From assembly GCA_003162255.1 (NCBI GenBank), contig PMMJ01000181.1, forward strand, positions 1-5,618: a DNA stretch of 5,618 nucleotides, written 5' to 3'. A program made the position numbers and the translations under genes. The DNA is from Acidobacteriaceae bacterium. GTDB lineage: Bacteria > Acidobacteriota > Terriglobia > Terriglobales > Acidobacteriaceae. The notes under the pieces were generated by a model. That model was given only the letters and a program-made list of their open reading frames with translations. It was not told the origin of the DNA and made no database searches. Within the stretch, counting starts at the first letter, position 1. Every line of letters begins with the position of its first letter. Shown here one piece after another: positions 5,479 to 5,618 of the stretch.

Positions 5479-5618
5479 TTAGCTGCTGCTCAGGACTTTC
5501 TCGCGCTCCTCGGCGTCCTGGACTTCCTCGCGCGGCGAAGTGGGCAGCGCAAACTCCAGCACCTCGTCGATGGTCTTCACGTAGTGCGGGGTCAATCCCG
5601 TCAACTGCTCGGGCGTCA
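5479..5618 (-). CDS. lon: ATP-dependent Lon protease, C-terminal 45 codons (5' end outside window)
   Basis: The frame enters at the right edge and ends at TAA (5479-5481). The 45 visible residues begin TPEQLTGLTPHYVKTIDEVL and continue EFALPTSPREE, then an acidic, basic tail (QDAEEREKVLSSS). This matches the end of Lon (S16) proteases, where a final strand and helix reading '(P)...V..VDEVL..AL' closes the proteolytic domain. The catalytic Ser-Lys dyad and AAA+ module lie outside the window. Lon degrades damaged and regulatory proteins in the cytoplasm in an ATP-dependent way. Only this short end is visible, so the call rests on one motif. The 817-base gap after it suggests that it is not in an operon with the CHAD-HD gene. 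Confidence 0.78.
   Translation of the reverse strand, partial: TPEQLTGLTPHYVKTIDEVLEFALPTSPREEVQDAEEREKVLSSS

Overview
The window comes from a GC-rich bacterial chromosome, most likely an Acidobacteriota member of the Terriglobia/Koribacter type. That placement rests on recalled family resemblance: a secreted RDWSV...PAKF...QANIIG protein, an FETxALxCGK small peptide, a CHAD-HD protein, and intergenic hairpin and 'TCCTTCGACTCCGC' repeats that I associate with such genomes. No search was run. Every gene I can support lies on the minus strand, so transcription runs from base 5618 towards base 1.

Layout, in order of transcription. (1) 5479-5618 holds the last 45 codons of an ATP-dependent Lon protease, followed at once by a small hairpin. 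(2) 4662-5478 is an 817-base non-coding stretch of repeats: two divergent tandem copies of a ~224-bp hairpin-bearing repeat (4968-5416) and a 146-bp element with 18-19-bp terminal inverted repeats (4758-4903) that looks like a MITE. (3) 2318-4661 is a compact two-gene operon. The first gene encodes a 565-residue protein that joins a CHAD domain (polyphosphate-binding family) to an HD domain of the Ppx/GppA C-terminal type. Four bases later comes a 213-residue protein with a PD...ExK nuclease-fold signature resembling the MmcB/DUF1052 group. (4) 1259-2317 is mostly non-coding. It contains a 57-codon peptide gene with a RiPP-leader-like YxxPxF motif and a Cys-containing tail, a good TATAAT box ahead of it, and a textbook intrinsic terminator that points the other way, on the plus strand. 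(5) 1-1258 is the first 419 codons of a secreted, beta-rich protein that runs off the left edge. It seems to be a chimera in which one acidobacterial secreted domain is inserted into another.

The genes do not form one obvious pathway. The CHAD-HD/nuclease pair is probably co-translated and may link polyphosphate or nucleotide signalling with nucleic acid processing (inference). The most novel items are the orphan RiPP-like peptide, the chimeric exported protein and the unexplained plus-strand terminator.
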